Origin: Cladosporium sp. IMV 00045
Taxonomy: Eukaryota > Ascomycota > Dothideomycetes > Cladosporiales > Cladosporiaceae
Direction: 5' to 3'
NCBI GenBank assembly: GCA_001931905.2
Contig: MSJI02000581.1
Location: 8,181 to 38,060, forward strand
DNA: 29,880 bases
Shown: positions 1 through 11,024 of the stretch, piece after piece
How positions within the stretch are numbered: the first letter of the stretch is position 1
How the letters are laid out: each line of letters opens with the position of its first letter
Translations under genes and position numbers: made by a program
The notes under the pieces: model-generated
What the model was told of the DNA's origin: nothing
Seen by the model: the letters and a program-made list of their open reading frames with translations, nothing else
Databases searched by the model: none

Positions 1-86
1 GACACGCCAATCTCCAGTTCCCCTCCTCTCCACCCCACTCCACATTGTCCATCTAGTACCTTACACTTCTCTCTACCACACCCGGT

Positions 87-3000
87 ATGGACGGTCAGTT
101 CCCTCCTGGCTACATGTCCTACGGCCAGCAGGGTCAGCAGCAGGGCCAGCAACAGCAGCCCTCGTCGCAGCCGGGTCAGCAGCCTTCGCAGCAGCAATCT
201 CAGCACCCTCCTGCTCAACAGTCTGGCTTAGGATCGACCTTTGGCAGCCTGTCTGCTACGCCGTCTCACGCTCAGCAAGACTCTCCCGCGTCAGGTCACC
301 CTACCCTCCCTCCGTTGCAGAGCCAGAATGGCGGCTACGCGCAGTTTGGCTCCCTGTCTTACGCGCACCCGGGCAGCCAAACTCACACCCCGCCGACGCC
401 TCACACTCCGGTGACCTCTTCCATGGGCAATGGCAGTGGCCAGACGAGCGCCTACTCTCACGTGTCACCCGCCAGTGCCATGGGTCCGCCCTCCTACTCG
501 CAGAACCCGTACGGCATGTCGTCTTCCATGATGTATCCTTCATCAACCTCGACCTCCATGCCGCCTAGCACTTCCTCCGCTGGCGGACTGCCCACTATTC
601 GACCAATGCCTCCAGGCGGAGTCGGCGGTCCTATGGGTGGTCTTCCTAGCCTGGGCAACCCTCAGATGGGTCATCAACCGTCATTCATGCAAAACGAGGA
701 GGCACCTACACACGTGGTTGGATCGCAGGGTCGTCGCGGCATCCTTCCTAGCGCGCCTGGTCGTCCCAATGCGCCTGTTTCTGGCAGTGGACAGACTGGC
801 AAGAATATGATTCCGCAAAAGGATGCCGATGGAAAATACCCTTGTCCGCACTGCAACAAGACCTACTTGCACGCGAAGCATCTCAAGCGCCATCTGTTAA
901 GACGTGAGTCACGGATGAAAGATTTTCTGCATGACAGCATACTGATAAAATACAGACACCGGCGACCGACCGTACTCCTGCCATCTTTGCAAAGATACCT
1001 TCTCGCGTAGTGATATTCTCAAGCGTCATTTCCAGAAATGCTCTATCCGTAGAGGCAACCCCACCGGCGCGAACCATCTCGCACACCAGCGTCGCAACAC
1101 CAACACTGGCAACCGTTTGTCAATCAGCCAGCAGGATGGTCCCATTGGATTGGCTGGCCTGAGCGAGGTCGCTGGCGGCAGCAACCCATACAACCCTGGC
1201 GTTGTCTCCAGCAGCCCAACTGTCAACGGAGACATTTCCGGTCGTTCATCTCGCGCCAACAGCTTGATCGCGCCCAATGGAATGAGCCACCGCAACAGTA
1301 TCGCTGGCCTTGGAATATTAGGTTCAAACGCGCCTGGTGGAGAGCAACAAATGGGATCGTCCCAGCCATACCAGCCGAACTTGCACGCGTACGCGTTGCA
1401 AAACAGCAGCAACGGTGGCCAAATGCCTCCCGGCTATCCCTTCAATCAACAGCACATGAACGGTGGAATGTTCAACAACCAACAACAGCAGCAGCCGATG
1501 TCTTTTTTAGGCCAGCAGAGCTCGCGCTTCGACACCAGCCACAATAGTCCTCACCAGCAGACCCCAAACGGTGAGGCCGGCGGCGCCCAGATGGACTGGA
1601 GCCGCATGTTCAATCAAAGTGGCCAGGACGGCTTCATCGGAGGAAGCCTTCCTGCGAACGCGAGCTCGCAAGGAATGAATAACATCAAATCCGAGCCCGA
1701 CTCTAAACCGTTCAACGACCCTAGCAACGATTCTTTTTTAGGTAGTCTTTACTCGCATCCCGGAGCCTTTGGATGCGAGGATACCGAGAACGAGCATGGC
1801 ATCCCTGGATTCCCAAACTGGAGCATGGATGACCCGTTGCAGGCCAAAGTTGACAGCTTGATGCAGTACTGCTTCCCTGATGGAGGCGAGCCTGCTAGAA
1901 GCGACCCCGACGCAGCTGAGATGGTCAAGATGTGCTTGAGCGTCGAAAATGTCAAGCATTTTGCTGAGCATTACACTTCCTACCACGGACACTGGCCGAT
2001 CATCCACATGCCGACTTTCAAGCTCACCGATGCAGGCAACTCGTTGGTACTTGCCATTATCACCATTGGAGCGATCTACAGCCCACGCATGAACGTCAGC
2101 CAGTCAAGACAGATGATGGAGTTTGTGCGCGCCACTGTGCTGAAGAACTCTACCATCTGGCAACAAGTTACCAATGGCCAAAATCAAGAGATTGGCAAGA
2201 CCAGCTGGGAAGTGGATGACCTGCAAGCTCTCCTCATCATTTCCACCATGTTTACTTGGCATGGCTCTCCCGAGCAGAGAGATGTGGCATGCAGCGATCT
2301 CCCGATCCTGGTGCGCATCGCGCGCGCAATGGGTCTTTTGCATGCTGCAGCTCCTGGACACTACGCTTACAGTGTTCTGCACCACTCTCAAAGTGGCACT
2401 CTTTCACAAGAAGAGTGGTCTAGCTGGAGCTGGACTGGCTGGCTGGAGCAGGAGAAGCGCACCCGTGCCGCGTACCTTCTCTTCCTTTGCGATGCTGCCA
2501 TGTGCATGTACTTCAACAACACTCCTCAGCTGGATCCCCTGGAGATTCGTCTGCCTCTTCCGGCCGACGATGCCGCCTGGGATGCAAAGGATGCTGAGGA
2601 ATGTGCGAATGCTCTGGGCTTGAATGGCCCCGAGGCTCAGTCGAAGAACATCACCGGCACGAGGAACGCCCGCCAACCATCAATGCGTGACGCCACCCGG
2701 ACGTTGCTCGAGCTCAATGGCAATTTCCAGCCTGGCGCAACCAATGTCTACTCCAAGTTCATACTCATTCACGCGCTGATCACCCGTATCATGGCGTGCC
2801 AGAAGGTGCTCTTCGTCCCGGAAGGATCTTTCCAAGGCTTCAACAATCCTTTCGGTGGTAGCGGACCTGCAACGCCTCTCTCGCAGAACGAATGGCTTGA
2901 CCAACATGGTAATGGCAACCTTAGCAATGGCAACAGTGGTGCAGCAACACCCACTGATGGCTACAACTCTGGTGGCCAGAACGCCCAAGCACAGCACGAG

Positions 3001-3402
3001 AAGAAGCGACTCAACGCCGCACTTGACAAGTGGAAGCGCATGTGGGACACCGATGTTGAGCTCCAGTACCCGCCGAGCAAGACACAGCTGCGCCGTTTCG
3101 GCTTCAGCAGGGACGGTGTTCACTTCTTCTACCTGGGTAGAAGCTTCATCCAGTCCAACCGCCCTGGCGACTGGACAGCTGCTCCCGATGTTCGCTTCAA
3201 GCAAGTCATGGGTCTCCTCAAGCGAATCAAGCAATTCGTTGTCGGCGATCCTTCGCACTACGGCCACGAAATTGGCTCGGTCGGCGATATTGACGATCAA
3301 TATGGCTTGGACAATCTCACTCTCGACATGAAGCTGCTCTTCAAGCCTTACAACAGCCAAGTGCACAGCGCTGTGGCTGGTGTGCAGACGAGCGTCTTGT
3401 AG
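87..3402 (+). CDS. C2H2 zinc-finger transcription factor with fungal-specific TF domain
   Basis: Likely a nuclear DNA-binding regulator. Exons are 87-903 and 956-3402; the 52-nt phase-1 intron (GTGAGT...ACAG) lies just before the last His codon of finger 1. The spliced protein is 1087 aa. Residues 1-240 are Gln/Ser/Pro/Gly-rich with poly-Q runs. Finger 1 spans about C253 to H273 (C-x2-C-x12-H-x3-H). Finger 2 spans C281 to C301 (C-x2-C-x12-H-x3-C, so Cys replaces the last His). They are joined by a TGDRPY linker, close to the TGEKPY consensus, which confirms the splice. A second Gln/Asn/Gly-rich stretch follows, then a Fungal_trans-like region from about residue 600 (HGHWPIIHMPTF, and later DLPILVRIARAMGLLHA). 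This combination is common in Pezizomycotina regulators; I cannot assign a specific ortholog or target. The ATG at 87 follows a CT-rich leader. The promoter lies outside the window. Confidence 0.93.
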
Positions 3403-4898
3403 CACTATTGCAGCGGGTTCTGCGCGCTCATCGGTAGCGCCAACGTTTCACGAATTTCACGGCCGAGGCTGTACAACAACTTCGCATGACGACTTCTCAT
3501 TCTAAAACACAAAAAAAGAAATGGCTCTTCACGTGGGCTGACGATAGATGGGTCCTGTCTGGCTGGTCTTCTTTGCTTCTCGCCTGTTCCAATCGACTCA
3601 GACTCAACAGTGCAAATGGCAATCCAGCAAGCAGACAGAGTATGCAGCAAGATCAATACACGAACCAATCCTCAAGACAATCTCGCCCCTCGCCAAATCA
3701 TCGAAGCCTCACGTGTCGAGCCATTTTCTCTTTACATACACTCATTTCGCTTTGTTCTCATCATCAACTTGTGCCACTGTTCTCATCATCAGTGCCACAT
3801 CGAAGAAGAAAAAATCACGACCGAACCTGGAGACGCAAGCAGTCGATTACGAAAACAAGAACATCACCACGTTCCACGACGACGAACTCTGAGCTTCCTC
3901 CAAGTTCTTTTCACGAATGAACCACCACCATAACAAAAACACACATATAGAATATAGACGGAAAACCTGACGGGAGTCCAAAAAAGGAAGAAAGGGAATT
4001 GGGATCAGGAGTAGGAGTACGAAATGGGGAAAGGGGAGGAAGCGTGAATGCATGGACTGGGAAGGCAGGCAGAGGGAGAGACGAGGGAGTGAGAGACGTG
4101 GAGCCCTGCTATGCGCCTTTCGAGGTCTCGCATCGGCACTAGGCTCTGCTTCCTATCGTCCCTCGACTCGGACTCTTTCGCCTTTCGAGGCTACCGTCTG
4201 TCCTGTCTTACTTTAGTCCCCGTGTGCAGTTTCCCTCCTTGCCTTTTCTTAGCTTATAGCACTTCATCATCGGGATGGATGGGCGAGGTTTGTTTGTCGA
4301 AGAAAAAAGCACTTTCAATGGAGTTCATTTGTTTCCCAACCCTTTGTATCTGTCTCTTCTTGTTGCGTTCGCTTCGCTTTGATTTGAATGGGGTTTGCTG
4401 GTTTGTGTATGCGTGCTTGCAAAGTCTTGTTTTGTATATGTAGGTTGGGTGAGTGTGTATGTATGGATGGAGAAGAGGAGAATATTAGTACTTTCTAGGG
4501 AAACGAGAACATGGATATTGCGCTTCTGAGTATATGATACGTACTTGTATACTTGCGGCTGGTTGCTGACCTTGTAATTGTATACGCTCTGCTTTAGCTT
4601 TCTTCTACGCTGTCTTATGTATACGTACATGTATCGCTTTGGTCTCGTTCAAGTGTCGATGATATTTTCAACTTGATGTGAAGTTCGAAGGGCAGATCCA
4701 TTCATCGGTCAGCTCCGCTAGGCCTTCCATCGATACGTATGCAAAGCCGTACCTTTATCTGTCTCACCTACCGCTTTACTTGCGGCGCGCGAGCAAGTAG
4801 GTTGGCTTTGGGGTCATGAATACGTGAGGAAGGCTTAGGGATGTGGTAGATTCGCTTCTGCATCAGCTCTCGGCTTCCAGTACGTTTTGTTTTTGACT
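3403..4898. other. Gene-poor 3' flank of the transcription factor gene
   Basis: No convincing gene is seen. Overlapping plus-strand ORFs of 107 to 144 codons occur in all three frames around 3486-3933, and one of 110 codons at 4111-4443. They have low-complexity, Ser/His/Phe-rich translations and no recognisable domain. T-rich and GT-rich sequence after about 4200 would suit a long 3' UTR and terminator region of the upstream gene. That assignment is inference. Confidence 0.4.
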
Positions 4899-4899
4899 A

Positions 4900-5985
4900 T
4901 TTCACTTACATCGACCAATTCACTAACATGTCCACGCGCATGTGACGGCGGTCTGAGCTTTTTCTCGCTCCTTCCTAATTCGGAAATCTGGGATCGGAGT
5001 CTGATGTCTGGCATGTGATGAGACGATGGAAAGTGGGATTTCACTTACGCCCTCGATCTGCGAATCTGGAACATGCGCCACTCCCGCGATACTGACTCTA
5101 GTAGCTGCATAGTCAGCATGCGCTATACCTCATGTTGATGCTAGACGAGATCAGGGGGAGCGATTTCACTTACATCGTGTCAATTCACTTCGTGACCCTG
5201 GTCTGAGCTTTCTCGCTCCTTCCTAATTCGGAAATTTGAAATCGACATTTGATGTCTCGCAGGTGAAAAATGTAGGCGGGGATTCACATACGCTTTCTAT
5301 TCACGAATCCGGTCTATGTGGCATTCTAGAGATGGAGCCTACTAGGTATAAGAGTAGTCTTCGAGCACATGCCAATCCTCATGTCTTTTATGTTCATGCT
5401 AGACTGGTGCAGGGGGGGCAACTTCACTTACATTCCCATGCGCATGTGACGTTGGTCTAAGCTTCTCGCTCCTTCCTAATTCGGAAATCTAAAGTCGACA
5501 TTTGATGGTTGTAAGTGAAAGAATCGAAAATTCAGAATGCACTTGCATTCGCCCAACTCTGCGGAATGATATCGCTCTAGCATTCAGCCCTTGTGTCGTC
5601 GCGCCTGGCAACATACCTCTGCCTGGCAACATACCTCTCATCAAACAAGTCTGCGACCAGTGCATCGAGTCCAGATGAACAGACGGGTACCTGTACTCAA
5701 TCTAGTATGCAATGCTGCACCGCCTTAATGAGTTGCCGGAGGCTGGCATCTTCCAGTCCCATGCCTCGTCGTAGGACATCAACATACGCTCCAACGAGCT
5801 CTGTCGTCGGTGCCCCGATACCACGGCCGTGATTAACAAGCGTATCGTTGTGTTTCGCATGTGAGGACTTTACATGGGCTGTTCCATTCACTAACGTATC
5901 CGTGCGCATGTGACAGCGGTCAAAGCTTTCTCGCTCCTTCCTAATTGGGAAATCCAAAATCGACATTTGATGGTTGTAAGTGAAA
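4900..5985. repeat. Degenerate tandem array, four ~250-265 bp units with short inverted ends
   Basis: A 24-bp core beginning CTCGCTCCTTCCTAATT recurs at 4964-4987, 5212-5235 and 5465-5488 (identical) and at 5930-5953 (one mismatch). The spacings are 248, 253 and 465 bp, so the third unit carries about 200 bp extra. Each core is preceded 45 to 65 bp upstream by TTTCACTTACAT-like sequence (4900, 5164, 5423; variant at 5886), and three copies also share GCGCATGTGAC. Cores 3 and 4 are followed by ACATTTGATGGTTGTAAGTG. TTCACTTACA (5423-5432) and TGTAAGTGAA (5510-5519) form a perfect 10-bp inverted pair around the third core. No coding capacity is seen. It could be a tandemly amplified MITE-like element or a decayed satellite. 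Confidence 0.8.
5603..5638. repeat. Perfect 18-bp tandem duplication
   Basis: The 18-mer GCCTGGCAACATACCTCT occurs twice head to tail (5603-5620 and 5621-5638), inside the extra sequence of the third unit of the surrounding array. Confidence 0.9.
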
Positions 5986-6589
5986 TATGCAAAAATCGAA
6001 ATTTCACTAATAAGCCTAATCAAAGCACCGAGATCAATGCATTGTCGATTTCCAATTTCACAGAAGAGAATGTACATACTGAGTTCAAACCAGTCAAATC
6101 AGCAAGGAAAGGAAATCTTCAAAACGAGCAAAAAAGCAATACTTCACCGACTTCTCTCGTCCAAAAGTAAGAACCATTAAATCGTCGCCACTGATACTGA
6201 TCGCCCGTCGCACCGCAACACGCTACCACGCTCCGCCTTCTTGTCTCGTCTTGAAACACAGGTCCTGCGTGAACGTCGCCTTCGTTCTCCTCAATACATA
6301 CATCAACTATCTCTCATCCACCCTCCCCCTTATCCTGCTCTCGTCCTCCAGACCCCTCCACTATCGCCTTTTCCCTTTCCTCTCCAATACTCCCCTACTA
6401 ATGCCAACGCAAGCAGCATAACACCAGCACAAGTACGAGTACCATACAAAGCGCTCTCCATTCCCTGCGGCGCTTCCTCTCCCTCTCAGCTATCTCTTCC
6501 ACTTCGCGCAATTGTCTCTGCGTGCGAAGGAAACTCGCGTGGGAGGCTTGATGGTGTAGATGGTTGATTTTGGTTCGAAGGAGGAGGCG
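5986..6589. other. Intergenic region with pyrimidine-rich tract, no gene assigned
   Basis: The plus strand is strongly CT-rich from about 6290 to 6420, as is common just upstream of transcription starts in filamentous fungi. However, no credible plus-strand gene follows: the 108-codon ORF at 6241-6567 has no domain. The segment is also the 3' flank of the minus-strand gene ending at 6590. Confidence 0.35.
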
Positions 6590-7252
6590 TCAGATCTGGA
6601 CTTGTGCTTGGTCTCCAGGAGAGGTCGGAGAGGGGGCTGGGGAGGTGCTCCAGTGTTCGGGGAGAGTGGGAGTTGGGTCTGGTGTGAGGAGGTTGGGGTT
6701 TGGCAGGTCAGAGTGGGCAGGGGAGGGAGTTGAAGGGAAATCCTGCGAAGCTGTTACGGTTGGTCCTAGTAGGAGCGAATTTTCCAGGGAGATCAATGGA
6801 GAGCGCTCAAGGAGAGGGTGCTCTGGAACGATGGAGGCAGTACGACTCGAGTTCGCGGAAGTGTTGTCGTCCGCAGATGGAGGTGTTGAGTTGGACTCCT
6901 CGTCGATGAATTGAACCTCATTCTCGTCCCACTGACCCTGGAGACTACCAGAAGTTTCATCCGTCGAACGAACATGCGAGGGTCTTTGAGGCCGAGAAGG
7001 CGTCCCCATCCTCCCGCCCTCCTGGCTCTCCGATCTTGAAGCTAACCGTCTCTCCCACCTCAGCCGTTTCGAAGGCGTATCAATAACAGGCGATCCCAGG
7101 TGCTCCTGTGAACACTTCTTATCATCGTCGTTCCGATGGAGTCTTTCGTTATTCGGACAACGCCAGGCCGAAGTAGAAGATGAGCTGCTTCGTGGAGTTG
7201 GTTGGGGAATGCGTCTGCGCGTTGATGTTGGAGGAGTGTTTCGTGTGGCCAT
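6590..7252 (-). CDS. Hypothetical Ser/Pro/Thr-rich protein
   Basis: This is an uninterrupted 220-aa reading frame. Its ATG at 7252 has a good context (ACCATGG on the coding strand) and is preceded by a C-rich leader. The protein is dominated by Ser, Pro, Thr and Asn with little predicted order. The N-terminus is basic (MATRNTPPTSTRRR) and a short basic patch follows (SKRLRWERR). No signal peptide, membrane segment or known domain is visible. The length and the Pro/Ser codons ending in C or T favour a real gene, but low-complexity translation alone is weak evidence. I do not recognise a family. An upstream ATG near 7359 (out of frame) could act as a uORF or point to a different 5' structure. 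Confidence 0.5.
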   Translation of the reverse strand: MATRNTPPTSTRRRIPQPTPRSSSSSTSAWRCPNNERLHRNDDDKKCSQEHLGSPVIDTPSKRLRWERRLASRSESQEGGRMGTPSRPQRPSHVRSTDETSGSLQGQWDENEVQFIDEESNSTPPSADDNTSANSSRTASIVPEHPLLERSPLISLENSLLLGPTVTASQDFPSTPSPAHSDLPNPNLLTPDPTPTLPEHWSTSPAPSPTSPGDQAQVQI

Positions 7253-7850
7253 GGTCCTGCGCTGGAAGTTGTGATCTTTTCTTGTGAAGTCTTTGGCTTG
7301 TGAAAGGAAGGATGCATGATGGTGTTGTGGGAGTAGGAGGAGGGGTTTTATGCACCATGGTGAATGGCGAAGGCAATCTTCAGGCGGCAGTATTGATGTC
7401 GTAGTAGAGCGTATATGAAGAGAAGTGAAGGTGTCTGTAACATAGGCGCTGACGTCTTGTTTGACAGTGAATCACATTGATAGCTCACGAGAGACTTATG
7501 GATGTCTGTTAGTGACTTTGGTCTCATGCCGATGTCTGTCAGAGAATTGGCCATGGACGGCGCACGTCTCGACAAGTCTTGCAAGCCTCCTGACTCTGGC
7601 CGAAGCGAGTTGCTGTAACGATGTCTCGAAAAGCACAGCTGAGACAGCACGAAAGTCCAGACCATCCAATCGATATTTTCACAGAAGAACGTACACTTCC
7701 AACCAGGCTCTCCACAAAAGCGGCGCTCAAGCGAATGTTAGACTTTTCATTCGAAGTCTCGAAGACAGTCTGCAGAAAGCGTTTGATAGAAAACCTACGG
7801 TATTTACTTACTTAGTGTCAATGTTAAAGTTCTGTTCCCAACCCATCCAC

Positions 7851-7880
7851 CCAGTACCAGTCCCAGTCCCAGTCCCAGTC
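7851..7880. repeat. Hexanucleotide microsatellite (CCAGTM)5
   Basis: One CCAGTA followed by four CCAGTC units in tandem, with a degenerate CGGTCC after them. It lies in non-coding sequence. Confidence 0.85.
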
Positions 7881-8360
7881 CGGTCCCAACCCAAGTCCGA
7901 AACCCAAGATCCGAGCAGAATTCCCAGAGTGAAAAGGATTCCCCATCCCCGTTCGTCGTGGGAAGTAAGCCGAAAAGTAAAGTCGAGGCAGACAAAGAAC
8001 GCCTCGTCTCGTCTCGGACCTTGCTGGGTTTGTCTGTTACCTCATTCTGCCCCGCTACGCCGGTTCGTTCCGTGAATCATTAAATGTGTCGTTGCATTTC
8101 GTTTCGTGCCGCTTATCTCCTCTTCTCGAGAAGATCAGTTCGTTCTCGCCGTTCGGCTTGCTTCCATGCAGCGCCGTGTTTGGCTCGCCTGCTCGCTTCT
8201 GCGGCTTTTGCAGCTTGAGGGTTTTTGGCAGGCAAGGCGGTATGCTTCGATGCACTGCTGTGACATGGCATCTGTTGAAGAACGTGGCCTCTTCTCCAGC
8301 ATGTCGCTGCTGGCTAAAAGCGTATCGCGAATCCTGGCATGCGAGCGAAGAGCTGCTCCA

Positions 8361-8408
8361 ACCAGCCAAGAAACCAGTCAAAGAACCAGCAAGGAAACCA
8401 GCCAGGAT
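8361..8408. repeat. Four-copy imperfect 12-bp tandem repeat
   Basis: The units ACCAGCCAAGAA, ACCAGTCAAAGA, ACCAGCAAGGAA and ACCAGCCAGGAT follow head to tail, about 60 bp past the stop codon of the minus-strand kinase-like gene, probably in its 3' UTR. Confidence 0.8.
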
Positions 8409-8467
8409 TGAGCAAAAGACCGGTGAGTAGAGCCGCGGGCAGATCCATTATCACTTGAATCACACCC

Positions 8468-10242
8468 TCATCGAGCAAAAGCCTTCCTCCCCGCCGCCAA
8501 AGCCGCAGAAGAAGGCTTGACCCTCGCGACCGTCGGTCTGGACATGGGCATCTCAGCCTCTGAAGCCGTGTCTTCATCATCTTCGGAGTCTTCATCGTCG
8601 TCATCGTCATCATCTTCCTCGTCCTCCTCATCATCAGAATCAGTCTCCTCCTCGCCGGAAGAAGACTCCTCGCCACCCTGAGGCAGCATCTTCTCCGCCA
8701 TCGTCTCATCGAAACCCGAGTCCTGATGCAGAGGTGGACCGAACTCCAGCGAGCGCTCACGGAGTGGCAGGGTCCGGACACCGTGCTGTTTGTCCACAGG
8801 CGAAGACGAGGACAGGTCGCGTGGCGAACGGCCCCGTGTTCGTGGTGCCACGTCGCGAGGGTCGATTTGAGCCGGGTACGCGAGGTCGTCTTCGGTGTCG
8901 TCGCAGTAGACTTTGGCACTGCGGCCGGAACGGCGATCGGGGGAGAGAGACAGGCTGGTGACACTGGTGGCGGTGCGGCCGTAGGGAGAGCTGCGCCTTC
9001 GTCTGCTGGAAACGGGGCTGCGGCCTCTGCTTTGGCCGACGATCCAGCTGCCGCTGCTTTCGAATTGGTAGCTTGTGCTGGCTGGGTTGGAGTCCGGGTC
9101 GAGGTAAGTGACTTGGTCTGTGAAACCGGCCTTGGCAGAGTCGACACGACGGCGGTACTGGACTTCGTCCAGAGTGACGGCCATCTTGGGGTCGATATAT
9201 TCCTTGTCAGAGCGGTGGGTGGTCGAAACACTCGGGTCAGAGGCTTTCAGATCGCCACTCATCACCTGCAGCTGGTCGCTGAAATCTACTACACTGGGTC
9301 GTTCGCTCGGCGGTCGGCCGGCGTCTTTGGGGAATTCGAGCAAAAGTGCCTGCGCGGACATCCTACCTTGAGGGCGGGGATCGAGACAAAAGTTGACGAT
9401 TCGTCGGTAGTAGCTAGGAACCTCGCGACGAAGCTGAGGCAGTGGGCGTGAGCGTTCGGGCTCATCCGACTCTTCAGCGAGTGCCCACAGCACCATGCCG
9501 AGCTGGAAGAGGTCAGTCTTCACACTGATGTGCATGGCAATGCGCTGGCCCGAATCAATCAGCCTGCTCAGTTCAGGAGGCTCCCAACCGACGGGGCAGC
9601 CGCGTCTGTTGATGTCGATGATCTGTGCGTTATCTTCGTCGTTGATGACGATGTTCGAAAGGGTGAAGTCGCCTTGCACGAACCCTGCTTCGTGAATATT
9701 CGCAAGACCTTCTACAATCTGGCGAGCCCACTTCTCGCGCTGATGCCACGCGAGCTCGCCAGCATAGTCATAGAGCATGTCGACAAGTGCACCACGAGAA
9801 GCATACGAGATGAGCAATCCTTTGACGATCGTTCCTTCTTCGTCAGTGATCAGGCCCTGAAGCTGCACCACGCTGTTCGCACCGTACAATGCATCCAGAG
9901 CATTGACTTCGTAAAGAAATTCGTCCACGGTATCTGGTCCGGGGATCTCCTTTTTGATGAGGAGCTGTTCTTCAACACGAACCTTGTAAACGAAGCCAGA
10001 AAGATGTGATTCGAACTCGACTTCGCTTTCAGTATAACGAGGACACTGCACATGGTCCATGAGTGAAGCAGCAGGGAACTGCACAATTTCGTTCGCGTCT
10101 TCTCGCACATGAATGTGCAACTGACAATCGTGTTCGGTCGTTTCAAGCTTGAGATTCGTGACGGTGTCGTAATACTGAATGTCGTCCAGACTCTCTCTGA
10201 TGGCTTCGAAAATGCGGAAACTCTTGTCCCGCTGGTAGTGGA
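8468..10242 (-). CDS. Protein kinase-like protein with acidic tail, 5' end lost in assembly gap
   Basis: The frame is open from the stop at 8468 up to the N run, giving at least 590 residues with no credible in-window start; the first visible residues read HYQRDKSFRIFEAI. A kinase-like fold is recognisable: LLIKKEI (candidate VAIK Lys), TVDEFLYEVNAL (candidate helix C Glu), GLLISYASRGALVDML (hinge), FVQGDFTLSNIVI (catalytic loop with QGD instead of HRD but Asp and Asn kept), AQIIDIN (DIN instead of DFG), EPPE (APE-like) and KTDLFQLGMVLWAL (helix F). After about 290 further residues of Ser/Arg-rich sequence, the C-terminus contains a long Asp/Glu tract and ends with a short basic stretch. It may be a divergent active kinase or a pseudokinase; the substrate is unknown. 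It runs head to head with the next gene across the gap. Confidence 0.85.
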
Positions 10243-10262
10243 NNNNNNNNNNNNNNNNNNNN
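10243..10262. other. Assembly gap of 20 N
   Basis: Twenty consecutive N. Divergent coding frames run into it from both sides, so at least two 5' ends and their promoters are missing. The true gap is very probably longer than 20 bp. Confidence 0.98.
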
Positions 10263-11024
10263 CATCAGAATCGCCTTCCCTCGACTACTACCCCGAACTC
10301 GAAGCATCATCCAACCCGGAACAACGCTCTCCACCCAAAGCCTTCTCGCCCTTCACTCCCCGAGCCGCGCGCCCAAAACCCAACCCACCACCATCCAACC
10401 TAACCGAGACCAGCACCGCCGCCGCCACCCGCCACACGTCACCAACCCACATCAACCCCGTACAAAACACCACCTCCAGCCACCGTCAATCTCCCCCACC
10501 ACCCCACCCCACCCCGAAAACCTCCCTCTTCACAATCGGCCCTCCCACCCCCTCCAAAAACCCCCAAGCCCAAGCGCACCAACACCTACAACCGCACGAC
10601 CTGGTCAACAAATCCCTCCACCACCTCGACAACCTAGCCCACGAACTGTACACCGCGGAACGAATCGCCTGCGAGCGCGAGGAGAGCGTGCTCGACCTCT
10701 TGAGGCGCGCGGAGGGAGTGAGAAATGAAGTTGTGAGGAGGAGGAGGGATGGGTTGATGGTGTTGAGGGAGAGGAGGGGGGTGAGTATTTCCCTTTTTCC
10801 TTTTGTTGTTTTGTTGTTGGCAGGGTGGATGAGAGTTTGTGCTGACGAATTTTGATTCTTTCTTGTAGAAACTTCTTCGAATGCTCGATATGACTAATCA
10901 GGAGATTGTGAGTGTTGAAGGGTGGGAGGAGTTGTTGAGGCCGTTGATGTTGGGGGCGGTGATGGGGTTGGCGGATGAAGGGAGAGAACATGGAGATGGG
11001 GAGGGGGAGTTGATGGAGGGTTAG
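10263..11024 (+). CDS. Hypothetical protein, 5' end lost in assembly gap
   Basis: Exons are (gap)10263-10780 and 10869-11024. The 88-nt phase-0 intron has a GTGAGT donor and a CTTGTAG acceptor; splicing joins RERRG to KLLRMLDMTNQE and removes an in-frame stop. At least 223 residues are visible. The first 110 or so are Pro/Ser/Thr-rich and disordered. The remainder is charged and helix-prone, with coiled-coil character (NKSLHHLDNLAHELYTAER, then many Arg/Glu/Leu), and ends in an acidic Gly/Glu tail. No known domain is recognised. The first exon is very C-rich and the last very G-rich on the coding strand. Start, N-terminus and promoter are unknown because of the gap. Confidence 0.7.

Larger units (their letters stand above)
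7253..8467. other. Intergenic region without an assigned gene
   Basis: ORFs of up to 204 codons (plus strand, 7461-8075) have mixed composition and no recognisable motif, so I do not call them. The region holds a CCAGTC/CCAGTA hexamer repeat at 7851-7880 and a four-unit 12-bp repeat at 8361-8408. Both flanking genes lie on the minus strand, so it should contain the 5' leader of the gene starting at 7252 and the 3' end of the gene stopping at 8468. Confidence 0.4.

Noticed and set aside
2680..3405. A 241-codon minus-strand ORF inside the transcription factor gene
   Set aside because: Antisense shadow of a well-supported coding region; no independent domain.
3486..3933. Three overlapping plus-strand ORFs of 107-144 codons downstream of the transcription factor
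   Set aside because: They occur in all three frames, have low-complexity translations, no domain and no promoter-like spacing; more likely 3' UTR or intergenic sequence.
7461..8075. A 204-codon plus-strand ORF
   Set aside because: No recognisable domain, a Pro-Val run that just reflects the hexamer repeat at 7851-7880, and uneven composition. Too weak to call.
8726..9451. A 241-codon plus-strand ORF inside the kinase-like gene
   Set aside because: It is antisense to a frame with clear kinase motifs; GC-rich coding sequence commonly leaves the opposite strand open.
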